The notes: generated by a model not told the origin, from the letters alone. Positions 44,456-53,510 are shown, counted from the stretch's first letter. The stretch is 64,000 bases of DNA from Pacificitalea manganoxidans (GCF_002504165.1 NZ_CP021404.1:1240001-1304000), one strand, 5' to 3'. Program-made: numbers and translations.

Positions 44456-46426
44456 ATGCTCGACTACCTGTTTGCGGCCCTGTCGCCGCTCAACGTATTT
44501 CTGGCGCTGCTCGGCGTCGCCGCTGGCACCATCATCGGGTCGATCCCCGGCCTGACTGCCACGATGGCGGTGGCGGTGCTGGTGCCTGTGACATTCGCGA
44601 TGGCGCCTGAAAGCGCGCTGATCCTGCTGGGCGCGATCTATACCGGCGCGATCTATGGCGGGGCCTATGCGGCGATCCTGCTCAACACGCCCGGCACGCC
44701 TTCGGCCATCGGCACCACGTTTGACGGCTATCCGATGGCGAAACGCGGCGACGGCGATCTGGCGGTGTCGGTGGCGTGCCTGTCCTCGCTGGTGGGCGGG
44801 GTCATCGGGGCCGTTGCGCTGCTGCTGCTGGCGCCGCCGCTGGCCGAGGCCGCGCTGGCCTTTGGTCCGGTGGAATATTTCTGGCTGGCCATCTTCGGCC
44901 TGTCGCTGATCGCGGCGCTGTCGACGGGGGACTTCCTGAAAGGGCTGATCGGCGCGGCGTTCGGCATCCTGATCGCGATGGTCGGCATTTCCGAGACCAG
45001 CGCCGAGGTGCGGTTCACCTTTGGCTCCAACACCCTGCTGGGCGGGATCGAGACCGTTTCCGCGCTGATCGGGCTCTACTGTGTGCCGGTGCTGATCGAG
45101 CTTGCCGCGCGGTCCTCGCGCCATTTAAAGGAGCCGGAGGAAACCCGCGGCTTCCGCCTGCCCGAAGCCATCGCCATCCTGATGCGCGAGAAATTCAATG
45201 TGCTGCGCAGTTCCGTTATCGGCACGCTGGTCGGGGCGCTGCCCGGTGCGGGCGGCTCCATCGCCGGGCTCGTGGCCTATTCCGAGGCGCGCCGCACGGG
45301 CAAGGGCAAACCCGCCTATGGCGAAGGCAATCCCGGCGGCATCGTCGCCACCGAAAGCGCCAATAACGCCACCGTCGGCGGCGGGTTCATCCCGACGCTG
45401 GTGCTGGGCATTCCCGGCACGCCGCCCGATGCCGTGATCCTCGGCGCGCTGCTGGTGCAGGGCGTGCGGACGGGGCCGACGTTGTTCGCCGATGGGTCGA
45501 GCATCGTCTACACGTTCATTTTCGGTCTGCTGCTGGCCACGTTCCTGATGCTGCCGGTCGGCCTGCTGATCGGGCGGTTCGCCTATGGCGCCATCGTCCG
45601 CGCGCCCAAGGCCGGACTGGTGCCTGTCGTGGCCTTCATGACCGTGATCGGCAGCTTTGCCATCCGCAACAACCTTGCCGATGTCGGCATCATGGTGGTG
45701 CTGGGCGTGATCGGCTGGATCGCCGGGCGGCGCGGGTTTTCGGTCTCGCCCATCGTGCTGGGGCTGATCCTTGGCCGTATCGCGGAGGAAGGCTTTGTCC
45801 AAAGCTGGACCATCGGCGATGCGATGGGCAATGTCTGGGGGCAGTTCTTTGGCCGTCCGCTGTCGCTGGTCATCATCGTGCTGACGGTGCTGAGCTTCCT
45901 CTACCCGTTCCTGCCGCGGCTGAAACAGCTGGCCACCCGCCGCACCCCGGCTGAAATCGCAGCGCGCCCGCGTGCCACGCCTGCGGCGATGGCCCGCGAT
46001 CTGATGGCGATCGGGGTGATGGCTCTGGTCGCGCTGGTGGCGCTGATCCAGACCGGCTCGCTCAACCCCGAAGCCGCCGTGTTCCCGCGCACCATTGCCA
46101 TCGGCATGCTGGTGCTGTGCATGGGCGCGGCGCTCAACACGCTGGTGACCCGCCATGTGACCGAAGACCGCTCGCCCGGCTCCACCCCGCGGCGCGTCGG
46201 CGTGCCGATTGCGATGGGGCTGGCGGTGGTGCTGGTGCCGGTGCTGGGCTTTGCCGCTGCGGGTGTGGTGATGGCGCTGCTGCTGATGCTGCTGTCGCAA
46301 TACCACAGGCTCAGCACGCGCGGCTGGGTTGCCCTTGCAGGCAGCGTGGTGGCGATTGTCGTCGCGTTCAGCCTGATCTTCCGCGAAGTGCTGTCGGTGC
46401 CACTGCCCGGCGGTGCGCTCTTCTGA
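44456..46426 (+). CDS. Fused TctA-TctB permease of the TTT transporter, system 2
   Basis: A 656-residue membrane protein. Residues 1-500 are a full TctA large permease (GTIIGSIPGLTATMAVAVLVPVTF, YGGAYAAILLNTPGTPSAIG, VGALPGAGGSIAGLVAYSEARR, GNPGGIVATESANNATVGG). The last 140 or so residues are a four-helix TctB small permease (MGAALNTLVTR, then two terminal helices to VLSVPLPGGALF). TctA and TctB are separate genes in the other two TTT systems of this window. As part of the suy operon it is likely the sulfonate importer. Confidence 0.85.
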   Translation: MLDYLFAALSPLNVFLALLGVAAGTIIGSIPGLTATMAVAVLVPVTFAMAPESALILLGAIYTGAIYGGAYAAILLNTPGTPSAIGTTFDGYPMAKRGDGDLAVSVACLSSLVGGVIGAVALLLLAPPLAEAALAFGPVEYFWLAIFGLSLIAALSTGDFLKGLIGAAFGILIAMVGISETSAEVRFTFGSNTLLGGIETVSALIGLYCVPVLIELAARSSRHLKEPEETRGFRLPEAIAILMREKFNVLRSSVIGTLVGALPGAGGSIAGLVAYSEARRTGKGKPAYGEGNPGGIVATESANNATVGGGFIPTLVLGIPGTPPDAVILGALLVQGVRTGPTLFADGSSIVYTFIFGLLLATFLMLPVGLLIGRFAYGAIVRAPKAGLVPVVAFMTVIGSFAIRNNLADVGIMVVLGVIGWIAGRRGFSVSPIVLGLILGRIAEEGFVQSWTIGDAMGNVWGQFFGRPLSLVIIVLTVLSFLYPFLPRLKQLATRRTPAEIAARPRATPAAMARDLMAIGVMALVALVALIQTGSLNPEAAVFPRTIAIGMLVLCMGAALNTLVTRHVTEDRSPGSTPRRVGVPIAMGLAVVLVPVLGFAAAGVVMALLLMLLSQYHRLSTRGWVALAGSVVAIVVAFSLIFREVLSVPLPGGALF

Positions 46427-46443
46427 AAGGCCGTTACCTCCCA

Positions 46444-47496
46444 ATGACAGACCCTGTTCCACAAACCCCGACCGCGCCCCAAACGGGGCGCGGTGCCAAG
46501 ATCACCGCGCGCATCTCCAGCCTCTGGCCCGGCCTGCTGGTCTGCGGGCTGGCCGCGCTGGCGGCGCAGTTCCTGTCCGATCACTACGGCGCGCCCGCGA
46601 TGCTGATGGCGCTGCTGATCGGGCTGTCGCTGCATTTCCTTGTCGAAGATGGCGAGCGCTGCGCGCCGGGGATCAACATCTCGTCCAAGCTGGTGTTGCG
46701 GATCGGGGTGGCGCTGCTGGGCGGGCGGATCAGCTTCGAGGTGTTTGCCGATCTGGGACTGCCCATCGTGGGTCTGATGATCGCCGGGCTGATCGCGACA
46801 ATGGCATTCGGCGCGCTGGCCGCGCGATTGCTGGGGCGGGGTTGGCGGTTGGCGATCCTTGCCGCCGGGTCGGTCGCGATCTGCGGTGCGTCGGCGGCGA
46901 TGGCGATTGCGGCGGTGCTGCCGCGCAATGACGTGTCCGAACGCAACCTGAGCTTTACCGTGTTCAGCGTCACGCTGCTGAGCACGGTCGCGATGATCGT
47001 CTATCCGATCATCGCGCAGTTGCTGGGACTGGATGAACTTGCCTCGGGCGTGTTTCTGGGCGGCACCATCCACGATGTCGCGCAGGTGGTGGGCGCTGGG
47101 TTCTCGGTCTCGGATGAGGTCGGCGAAACCGCAACGACGGTGAAGCTGATCCGCGTGTCGCTGCTGGCGCCGTTTGTCTTGATCCTGACCCTGTCGCTGC
47201 GGCAGGCAGGTGTGGAGGAGCGCCGCGACGGGGCCCGCCCGCCGATCCTGCCCGGCTTTGTTCTGGCGTTCCTTGCGCTGGCCTTTGTCAATTCGCTGGG
47301 CTGGATTCCGGGCGTGGTGCAGGAGGTGCTGTGGGCGCTGTCGAAATGGGCGATGCTGACGGCGATTGCCGCCGTGGGCATGAAAACCGAACTGAAGCGC
47401 ATTCTGGAAGTGCCGCGCCAGTCGGTGATCCTGATCGTGTTGAACACGCTGTTCATCGCCGGCTTTGTGCTGGCCGGGACGATGCTGTTGCTGTGA
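46444..47496 (+). CDS. suyZ: YeiH-family putative sulfate/sulfite exporter (SuyZ-like)
   Basis: A 350-residue protein with about 10 hydrophobic helices of the UPF0324/YeiH family. Signature stretches are GAPAMLMALLIGLSLHFL, VLRIGVALLGGRISF, CGASAAMAIAAVLP and FLGGTIHDVAQVVGAG. SuyZ in Paracoccus and Chromohalobacter sulfolactate clusters is of this family and is proposed to export the sulfite or sulfate made by SuyAB. It starts 18 bases after the TctAB gene; the longer upstream frame is a shadow. It converges with the minus-strand operon 29 bases further on. Confidence 0.8.
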   Translation: MTDPVPQTPTAPQTGRGAKITARISSLWPGLLVCGLAALAAQFLSDHYGAPAMLMALLIGLSLHFLVEDGERCAPGINISSKLVLRIGVALLGGRISFEVFADLGLPIVGLMIAGLIATMAFGALAARLLGRGWRLAILAAGSVAICGASAAMAIAAVLPRNDVSERNLSFTVFSVTLLSTVAMIVYPIIAQLLGLDELASGVFLGGTIHDVAQVVGAGFSVSDEVGETATTVKLIRVSLLAPFVLILTLSLRQAGVEERRDGARPPILPGFVLAFLALAFVNSLGWIPGVVQEVLWALSKWAMLTAIAAVGMKTELKRILEVPRQSVILIVLNTLFIAGFVLAGTMLLL

Positions 47497-47524
47497 GAAG
47501 GAAACAGGCGGCGGGGCGCGTGGC

Positions 47525-48658
47525 TTAGGCCAGCGCCTCGCGCATATGGGTGACGCAGGCGCGAATGTCGCGGGGCAGGTCATCCACCCCGATGCCGGGA
47601 CCAGCGCCGACCTGCCAATACCCGTCCACGATCCGGTCCGCGACCGCGCCGAAGCTGTCGCGCAGGGGGTTGGGGTTCACATCGACCTCCAGCAGGCCGG
47701 GACCGCCAGCGGCGGCCAGCAGATGCCCCGACGCCGCAAGCCCGATGCCACCGCCCAAGAAATGCGGGCAGTAGACCCGGCCCGCATCCAGCGCCCGGCG
47801 CGCCACGTCGAGACAGCCGGTGAAGCCGCCCCATTTGGCGATGTCGGGTTGATAGAAATCCAGCACGTCCAGATCGGTCGCGGCGGCGAATTCGTTGAAG
47901 CCTGCGAGGTTCTCGCCCCCCGCCAGCGGCACGCGCCCGGTCAGGCTTTGCCAGTCTTCGGGCGGCAAATCGGCGCGGATCGGCTCTTCCATCCAGCCGA
48001 TGGGCAGATCGGCGATGCGGTCCAGAAACCCTGCGGCCTCAGACGCGCTCCATGCCTGATTGGCATCCAGATAAAGCGTCTCACCCGGCGCCAGTCCTGA
48101 TGCGATCTCCCGCACGCGGGCAGGGTCGCGATCCCGGTCGAAGCCGACCTTGACCTTGAACCCGGTGAAGCCATCGGCGCGGGCCTGCGGGATCACCCGC
48201 TCCGCCGCGTCGATATGGATGCCGCTGGCATAGGCGGGGACCGTCGCCACCGGCGCAGCCCCCAGCGCGCGGTGCACGGGCATGTCCCCGCGCCGCGCGA
48301 CCAGATCCCACATGGCCTGATCGATCCCGGCCAACACCTGTCGGAAGGGGCCGAATTCACCGCATTGCAGCGCCCGGATATGGGTCCGCGCGGCAAGGTT
48401 GTGAAACAACGCGGCGGGGTCGTCGGCGGGCTGGCCCAGAACCAGCCCGGCGATGTCATCGGCCATTAGGTTGACGCGATGCTCCGCCCCGGCGGCGGGC
48501 CAGTTGGCAAACACCTCACCCCAGCCGAAGCCGCCCGCGTCATCCTCGATCCGCAAAAACACCGCCGGTCGGTCGCGCATGGTGCCAAAGGATGTGCTGA
48601 CCGGTTCGGTGATTGGGCTGCGACAGGCCCAAGCCTGCAAACGGATGATGCGGGGCAT
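47525..48658 (-). CDS. Mandelate-racemase-subgroup enolase-superfamily protein, acid-sugar dehydratase type
   Basis: A 377-residue enolase-superfamily enzyme with an intact catalytic set: FKVKVG (KxK base), LYLDANQAWS (Asp ligand), WMEEPI (Glu), AGGENL (Glu), FYQPDIAKWGGFTG (Asp) and CPHFLGGG (His base). The Lys/His-Asp pairing fits dehydration or epimerisation of an alpha-hydroxy acid such as an aldonate, unlike the degenerate paralogue at 728-1882. It is the last gene of the operon, 9 bases after the HpcH-type aldolase gene. Confidence 0.87.
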   Translation of the reverse strand: MPRIIRLQAWACRSPITEPVSTSFGTMRDRPAVFLRIEDDAGGFGWGEVFANWPAAGAEHRVNLMADDIAGLVLGQPADDPAALFHNLAARTHIRALQCGEFGPFRQVLAGIDQAMWDLVARRGDMPVHRALGAAPVATVPAYASGIHIDAAERVIPQARADGFTGFKVKVGFDRDRDPARVREIASGLAPGETLYLDANQAWSASEAAGFLDRIADLPIGWMEEPIRADLPPEDWQSLTGRVPLAGGENLAGFNEFAAATDLDVLDFYQPDIAKWGGFTGCLDVARRALDAGRVYCPHFLGGGIGLAASGHLLAAAGGPGLLEVDVNPNPLRDSFGAVADRIVDGYWQVGAGPGIGVDDLPRDIRACVTHMREALA

Positions 48659-48667
48659 GGTGGCTCC

Positions 48668-49471
48668 TCAGTAGGCGGAAGCCCCGGCGGCAAGGGTGGC
48701 CGGAGCGCTGCCGCGCAGGGTATCGAGCGTCTCGCGGGCCTGCGCCTTCATCAGCGCCATATCGGACCCGATCGCGGCATAGGTATAGCCCATGTCGATG
48801 TAATCCTGCACCATTTTCGCATTCGCGCCGACAATCCCCACGGGCAGCGACAGCTTGGCCGCGTCGCGTGCGGCCTGTGCCAGAACCTGCTGCACTTCGG
48901 GGTGATCGATCTGGCCGATATAGCCCATCGAGGCCGCCATATCGCCCGGCCCCACAAAGATCCCGTCGATCCCCGGCACGGCAGCGATGTCGGCCATGTT
49001 GGACAGCGCTTCGGGGGTTTCCAACTGCACCAGAACGCAGGTTTCATCGTTGGCGCGCTGCAGATAGTCGGTGCTGGCACCATAGCCGGAGCTGCGATGC
49101 ACGGCGGCCACGCCGCGCATCCCCATCGGCGCGTATTTGGCGGCGCGCACGGCGGCGCGGGCCTCGTCTGCGGTCTGCACGAAAGGCAGCATGATCGTGT
49201 TGGCCCCGCCATCGAGCACCTGCTTGATCGTCACCGGGTCGTTCCACGGCAGCCGCACCAGCGCCCGCGCGGGGGTCAGCGCGATGGCGCGCAGGATATT
49301 CGCCGTCTCCTCGATGCCGATCGGCACATGTTCCATGTCGAGCACGAGGAAATCGAAGCCCGCATGTCCCAGTGCCTCGGCGGTGGAGGGCGTGCCCGAC
49401 ATCAGCCATGTGCCCAGCGGCACATCGGCGCGGGCGGTGAGACGGGGTTTCAGCGTGTTGGTAATATCCAT
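48668..49471 (-). CDS. HpcH/HpaI-family class II aldolase
   Basis: A 267-residue pyruvate-type aldolase: LGTWLMSGTPSTAEALGHAG, DFLVLDMEHVPIG (the Asp/Glu-His site), MLPFVQTADEARAAVRAAKY and VLVQLETPEALSNMADIAAV, then IFVGPGDMAASMG. It cleaves 4-hydroxy-2-oxo or 2-keto-3-deoxy acids to pyruvate (or makes them) with a divalent metal. Lying between two acid-sugar dehydratases it is the natural next step after dehydration. The KDSG aldolase of sulfo-Entner-Doudoroff pathways is of this family, but a plain sugar acid is equally possible. Confidence 0.88.
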   Translation of the reverse strand: MDITNTLKPRLTARADVPLGTWLMSGTPSTAEALGHAGFDFLVLDMEHVPIGIEETANILRAIALTPARALVRLPWNDPVTIKQVLDGGANTIMLPFVQTADEARAAVRAAKYAPMGMRGVAAVHRSSGYGASTDYLQRANDETCVLVQLETPEALSNMADIAAVPGIDGIFVGPGDMAASMGYIGQIDHPEVQQVLAQAARDAAKLSLPVGIVGANAKMVQDYIDMGYTYAAIGSDMALMKAQARETLDTLRGSAPATLAAGASAY

Positions 49472-49479
49472 GTCGTGCC

Positions 49480-51273
49480 TCAGTAGATCGGGGGTTCCGG
49501 CACCGGATCGGTGCCTTCGAGAAAGTCGAAATCGCAGCCTTCATGCGCCTGCGAGACGTGTTTTTGGTAAAGCGCGGTAAAGCTGCGGCGATAGGCGGAG
49601 ACAGGCGGCTGCCATGCGGCGCGGCGGCGGGCCAGTTCATCCTCGGGCAGGTCGATATCGATGCGCCCGCCGGGCACGTCCAGCACCACCATGTCGCCGG
49701 TTTGCAGCAGCGCCAGTGGCCCGCCAACCGCCGCTTCGGGCGAGATATGCAGCACGCATGTCCCGGCATGGGTGCCGCTCATCCGTCCGTCGGAGATGCG
49801 CACCATATCGGTGACGCCCTGTTTCAGCAGTTTGACCGGGATTGGCAGATTGCCCCATTCCGGCATGCCCGGCCCGCCCACGGGACCGGAATTGCGCAGC
49901 ACCAGAACGGTGTCGGCGGTGACATCCAGATCGGGATCGTTGATGCGCGCGGCCATATCGGCGGGGCCTTCGAAGACCAGCGCGGGACCGCGATGATTGA
50001 GGCGCTCGGGATCGGCGGCGGAGGTTTTCATGATCGCCCCGTCGGGCGCCAGATTGCCGCGCAGCAGCGCCAGCGTCCGGCCTGCCGACAGCGGCACCAC
50101 CGGATTGTCGAGCCCGCGGATCACGTCGTCGTCGTGGCAGGCGGCCCCGTCAAGCGCCGCGCCAAGGCTGCGCCCCTCCACCGTGCGGGCCGCGCCGTCG
50201 ATATGGGCGCCAAGCTTATTGAGCAGGGCGGGCAGGCCACCGGCGAAATGGAAATCCTCCATCAGGTAGCCGCCCGAGGGGAACAGATTGGCCAGCACCG
50301 GGATTTCGCCCGCCGCCGCGCTCATGTCATCGAGGGACAGATCCAGCCCCGCACGCCGCGCCATCGCGATCAGGTGGATCGCGGCATTGGTCGAGCCGCC
50401 CAGCGCCATATAGGTCGCAAGCCCGTTGCGGATGCTGGCGGGGCTGAGGATGTCGGAGGGTTTAAGATCCTCCCACACCATCGCCACCGCGCGTTCGCCG
50501 CACCATGACGCCAGCCGGGGATGCCCCGAATCCGCGGCGGGCACGCTGGACGCGCCGGTGGGCGACAGCCCCATCGCGTCGACGATGGAGGTCATGGTCG
50601 ACGCCGTGCCCATCGTGTTGCACGTCCCGTGAGAGCGGGTCATGCGGCTTTCCAGATCGATCCAGTCGTCTTTGGTGATCGCGCCGGTTTGCAGCTGATT
50701 CCAGAACGTCTTGGTATGGGTGCCCGCGCCGGTGACCTGCCCGCGCCAGCGCCCGCTCGACATCGGCCCGGCAGGGCAGAAGATCGTCGGAATATCCATC
50801 GAAATCGCGCCCATCAGCAGGCCCGGCGTGGATTTATCGCAGCCGCCCAGCAGCACGCAGCCGTCGATGGGGTGGGAGCGCAGAAGCTCTTCGGTCTCCA
50901 TCGCAAGGAAGTTGCGGTAAAGCATGGTCGTGGGCTTCACCATCACCTCGCCCACCGACAGGGCGGGCAGTTCGATGGGGTAGCCACCGGCCTGCCAGAC
51001 GCCGCGCTTCACCGCCTGTGCCCGGTCGCGCAGATGGGCATGGCAGGGGCTGACATCGCTCCATGTGTTGATGATGCCGATCACCGGCTTGCCCATGAAT
51101 TCTTCGCGGCGCATTCCCATCTGCTGGGTGCGCTGCCGGTGCGCAAAGCCGCGAATGTCGTCGGAGGCGAACCAGCGCTGACTGCGCAGATCGTCGATTG
51201 TCTTGCGCGCGGCGGTCGTGCCCGCGTCGTCCTGCGTGGCGGCAGTGTCGCGGGTGTTTTCAGGCGATGTCAT
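49480..51273 (-). CDS. IlvD/Edd-family dehydratase (sugar-acid or dihydroxyacid type)
   Basis: A 597-residue Fe-S dehydratase. LRSQRWFASDDIRGFAHR near the N-terminus is the signature of arabinonate/xylonate-type dehydratases; cluster cysteines are in LLGGCDKSTPG and SHGTCNTMGTAST; TDMVRISDGRMSGT is the C-terminal motif. The ATG at 51273 has GGGAGGGGAGG upstream; the longer frame is not supported. It heads the three-gene block dehydratase-aldolase-dehydratase with its own promoter. A sulfogluconate dehydratase is one of several possible roles. Confidence 0.9.
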   Translation of the reverse strand: MTSPENTRDTAATQDDAGTTAARKTIDDLRSQRWFASDDIRGFAHRQRTQQMGMRREEFMGKPVIGIINTWSDVSPCHAHLRDRAQAVKRGVWQAGGYPIELPALSVGEVMVKPTTMLYRNFLAMETEELLRSHPIDGCVLLGGCDKSTPGLLMGAISMDIPTIFCPAGPMSSGRWRGQVTGAGTHTKTFWNQLQTGAITKDDWIDLESRMTRSHGTCNTMGTASTMTSIVDAMGLSPTGASSVPAADSGHPRLASWCGERAVAMVWEDLKPSDILSPASIRNGLATYMALGGSTNAAIHLIAMARRAGLDLSLDDMSAAAGEIPVLANLFPSGGYLMEDFHFAGGLPALLNKLGAHIDGAARTVEGRSLGAALDGAACHDDDVIRGLDNPVVPLSAGRTLALLRGNLAPDGAIMKTSAADPERLNHRGPALVFEGPADMAARINDPDLDVTADTVLVLRNSGPVGGPGMPEWGNLPIPVKLLKQGVTDMVRISDGRMSGTHAGTCVLHISPEAAVGGPLALLQTGDMVVLDVPGGRIDIDLPEDELARRRAAWQPPVSAYRRSFTALYQKHVSQAHEGCDFDFLEGTDPVPEPPIY

Positions 51274-51348
51274 CAGGCCTCCCCTCCCGATCCGTGGCGG
51301 TCGTCCAGCCCCCGGATGGCTGACGGGCAGCACCGGGCGCGGAGCTAT

Positions 51349-51377
51349 TTCGTAGCGCTGCGAAGTCGGGCTGTCAA
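51349..51377 (-). promoter_or_regulatory. Minus-strand promoter of the dehydratase/aldolase block with palindrome
   Basis: On the minus strand, TTGACA (51377-51372) and TACGAA (51354-51349) are 17 bases apart. The 16-bp region TTCGTAGCGCTGCGAA (51349-51364), palindromic except for one pair, covers the -10. It shares TCGTAGCGCT with the promoter at 35724, suggesting a common regulator with an AGCGCT-type site. Confidence 0.6.
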
Positions 51378-51506
51378 TCGCTACGGCGGCGGCGATGTGC
51401 ATGGCCTTTGCAAACGGGGATCAGCGGCATGCAGCCACGCCTGACGCCCCGCGATGGCGCAGGGCCATGCGGGGCGGGGGTGGAGCTTGGTAGGGGGCGA
51501 GTGATC

Positions 51507-51530
51507 GGGCCGGGGCGCATGGCCCCGCCC
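51507..51530 (-). terminator. Hairpin just after the hydroxyacid dehydrogenase gene
   Basis: GGGGC and GCCCC around a 5-base loop, extended by outer pairs with one bulged base, 10 bases past the stop of the 51540-52763 gene. It has no T-run. It separates the upstream three genes of the minus-strand group from the dehydratase block. Confidence 0.5.
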
Positions 51531-51539
51531 GGTCCCGGG

Positions 51540-52763
51540 TCAGACCGGCGTGCCCAAGGGGCGCACCAGCGGCGAGGCCGCGCGCAGATCGGCGATTGTG
51601 TGCAGGCCCAACAGCGCCATGTCGCGGTCGATCTCCTCGGCCAGCAGGCGCATCGCGTGCTGCACGCCCGGCACGCCATAGGTCGCAGCGGCATACAGGA
51701 ACGGACGCCCGACAAAGGTGAAATCCGCGCCCAGTGCCAGCGCCTTGATCACATCGGTGCCCCGCCGAATACCGCTGTCGAACATCACCGTCATGTCGGG
51801 CACGGCGGCGCGGATGTCGGGCAGGGCCTGCAGCGCGGAAATCGCGCCATCGAGTTGCCGCCCACCGTGGTTCGACACGATGATCCCGTCGCAACCGACC
51901 GATTGCGCCTCGCGCGCGTCGTCGGGATGCAGCAGGCCCTTGGCGATCAGCTTGCCGGGCCAGCGGGACCGGATATAGGCTAGGTTGGCCCAGCACAGAC
52001 GGTCCCGCGCGATAGTGGACCGCACCAACGTGCGCGAAAAGAGCGGCGGCCCCTGCACCGATTCCATATTCTCGAAATGCGGCATGCCACGGGTCATCAT
52101 TTCGCGCCCCAGCGTGCCCAGCGACCAGCGCGGATGGGTCACCCCCTGCCACAGCAGCTTCGGCGACAGGCGGAACGGCGCGTCGAACCCGTTGCGCGCA
52201 TTGTTTTCGCGGTTGGCGGACACGGGCACATCGGCGGTCACGACCAGCGTGTCAAAGCCGGAGCGCAGCAACCGGTCGATCAGCGCGCCAATGCGGGTCT
52301 CGTCGCCGGGGATATAGGTCTGAAACCAGCGGCTGCCGCCTTCGGTCGCGACCCGTTCCAGCGGGGTGACGGAAGCCGCCGAACAGATCGCGAAGCTGCC
52401 CGCCGCGCGCGCGCCCTTGGCCAATGTCACATCGCCATCATAGGCCGCGACCGCGCTGAACCCCATCGGCGCGATGCCCACGGGCAGGCTGTGCTCCTCT
52501 CCGAACAGGGTCGTTGCGATGCTGCGGCCCGCCATGTCGCGCAGCACCCGAGGGCGCAGGCCGTAGCGGCCAAAATCACTGCGGTTCGCGGCAAGGCTCC
52601 AGTCGGTTTCGACTCCGCCGCGCACATATTCGAAGATCGGTTTCGGCAGCAGGCGGCGGGCCTTCCGTTCGAAATCGTCAAGCGCCAGCATCCCGCGCAG
52701 ACGGCGCGGGACGGTGGAGGACTTGCGCCGCACGATGGCGACGGAGGCAGGCTCGCGGCTCAT
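51540..52763 (-). CDS. FMN-dependent alpha-hydroxyacid dehydrogenase (LldD family)
   Basis: A 407-residue flavoprotein of the L-lactate dehydrogenase/glycolate oxidase family. Seen are FEYVRGGVETDWSLAANR, GIAPMGFSAVAAYDGD, WFQTYIPGDE, LIAKGLLHPDDAREA (catalytic Lys), VSNHGGRQLDGA (catalytic His/Arg), FDSGIRRGTDVIKALALGA and GRPFLYA. It oxidises an L-2-hydroxy acid to the 2-oxo acid. It lies 15 bases after the RraA-family gene. Confidence 0.9.
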   Translation of the reverse strand: MSREPASVAIVRRKSSTVPRRLRGMLALDDFERKARRLLPKPIFEYVRGGVETDWSLAANRSDFGRYGLRPRVLRDMAGRSIATTLFGEEHSLPVGIAPMGFSAVAAYDGDVTLAKGARAAGSFAICSAASVTPLERVATEGGSRWFQTYIPGDETRIGALIDRLLRSGFDTLVVTADVPVSANRENNARNGFDAPFRLSPKLLWQGVTHPRWSLGTLGREMMTRGMPHFENMESVQGPPLFSRTLVRSTIARDRLCWANLAYIRSRWPGKLIAKGLLHPDDAREAQSVGCDGIIVSNHGGRQLDGAISALQALPDIRAAVPDMTVMFDSGIRRGTDVIKALALGADFTFVGRPFLYAAATYGVPGVQHAMRLLAEEIDRDMALLGLHTIADLRAASPLVRPLGTPV

Positions 52764-52778
52764 TGCTGGGACACGCGA

Positions 52779-53456
52779 TCAAGCAAGTTCGCAGCCGCGA
52801 GATTTCAGGGTCTCTTCGACCCACGCGCGATCCTCGCGACCTTCGGCGATCTGGCGCAGTTCGACCTGCTCGGCGTCGTATTTGGCGCGCGCGGCGGTCA
52901 GCAGCGCCTCGGCCTGCTCGTAGGGCACGCTCAGGATGCCGTCTCCGTCGCCCAGTATCAGGTCGCCCGGCTCGATGGTCATGCCGCTGATCGAGATCGG
53001 AGTGTTCATTTCGCCGGGTCCGTCCTTATAGGGGCCACGATGGGTGATGCCGGCCGCGTAGACCGGGAATTTCATGCTGCGGATTTCGTCCGCGTCGCGG
53101 ATCGCGCCGTTGATGATGATCCCGGCAATACCGCGTTTCTGGGCGATGGCCACCATGATTTCCCCCATGATGGCCGTCGTCACCTCGCCGCCCGCATCGA
53201 CCACGATCACATCGCCGGGCGTGGCGTGATCCAGCGCGTAATGCAGCACCAGATTGTCGCCCGGACGGCAGCGGACGGTCAAGGCGGGCCCGGAGAGGGT
53301 CACCGCATGGGTGTGGATCGGGCGCAACGTGGTGCCCCCGGCGAACATGCGCGACATGCAGTCGCTGACATTGGCGACAGGCAGGGCGCGGAACGCCTCG
53401 GCCAGATCGGCACTGACCTGCCGGGTGCGGTTATGGATGCGAAAGCCAAGGGTCAT
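52779..53456 (-). CDS. RraA-family protein (4-hydroxy-4-methyl-2-oxoglutarate/oxaloacetate lyase type)
   Basis: A 225-residue RraA/HMG-aldolase fold protein: VANVSDCMSRMFAG, GDNLVLHYALDHATPGDVIVVDAGG, AIMGEIMVAIAQKRGIAGIIINGAIRDADEI (the conserved G-x20-R-D motif of catalytic members, absent from the true RraA ribonuclease inhibitor). It probably cleaves or decarboxylates a 2-oxo acid. It belongs to the minus-strand acid-catabolism group. Confidence 0.83.
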   Translation of the reverse strand: MTLGFRIHNRTRQVSADLAEAFRALPVANVSDCMSRMFAGGTTLRPIHTHAVTLSGPALTVRCRPGDNLVLHYALDHATPGDVIVVDAGGEVTTAIMGEIMVAIAQKRGIAGIIINGAIRDADEIRSMKFPVYAAGITHRGPYKDGPGEMNTPISISGMTIEPGDLILGDGDGILSVPYEQAEALLTAARAKYDAEQVELRQIAEGREDRAWVEETLKSRGCELA

Positions 53457-53510
53457 GAAGGTCTCCTGTTAGGCGGGTCTATAGGGGTGAATATGAGGGG
53501 CGCGCGCGGC

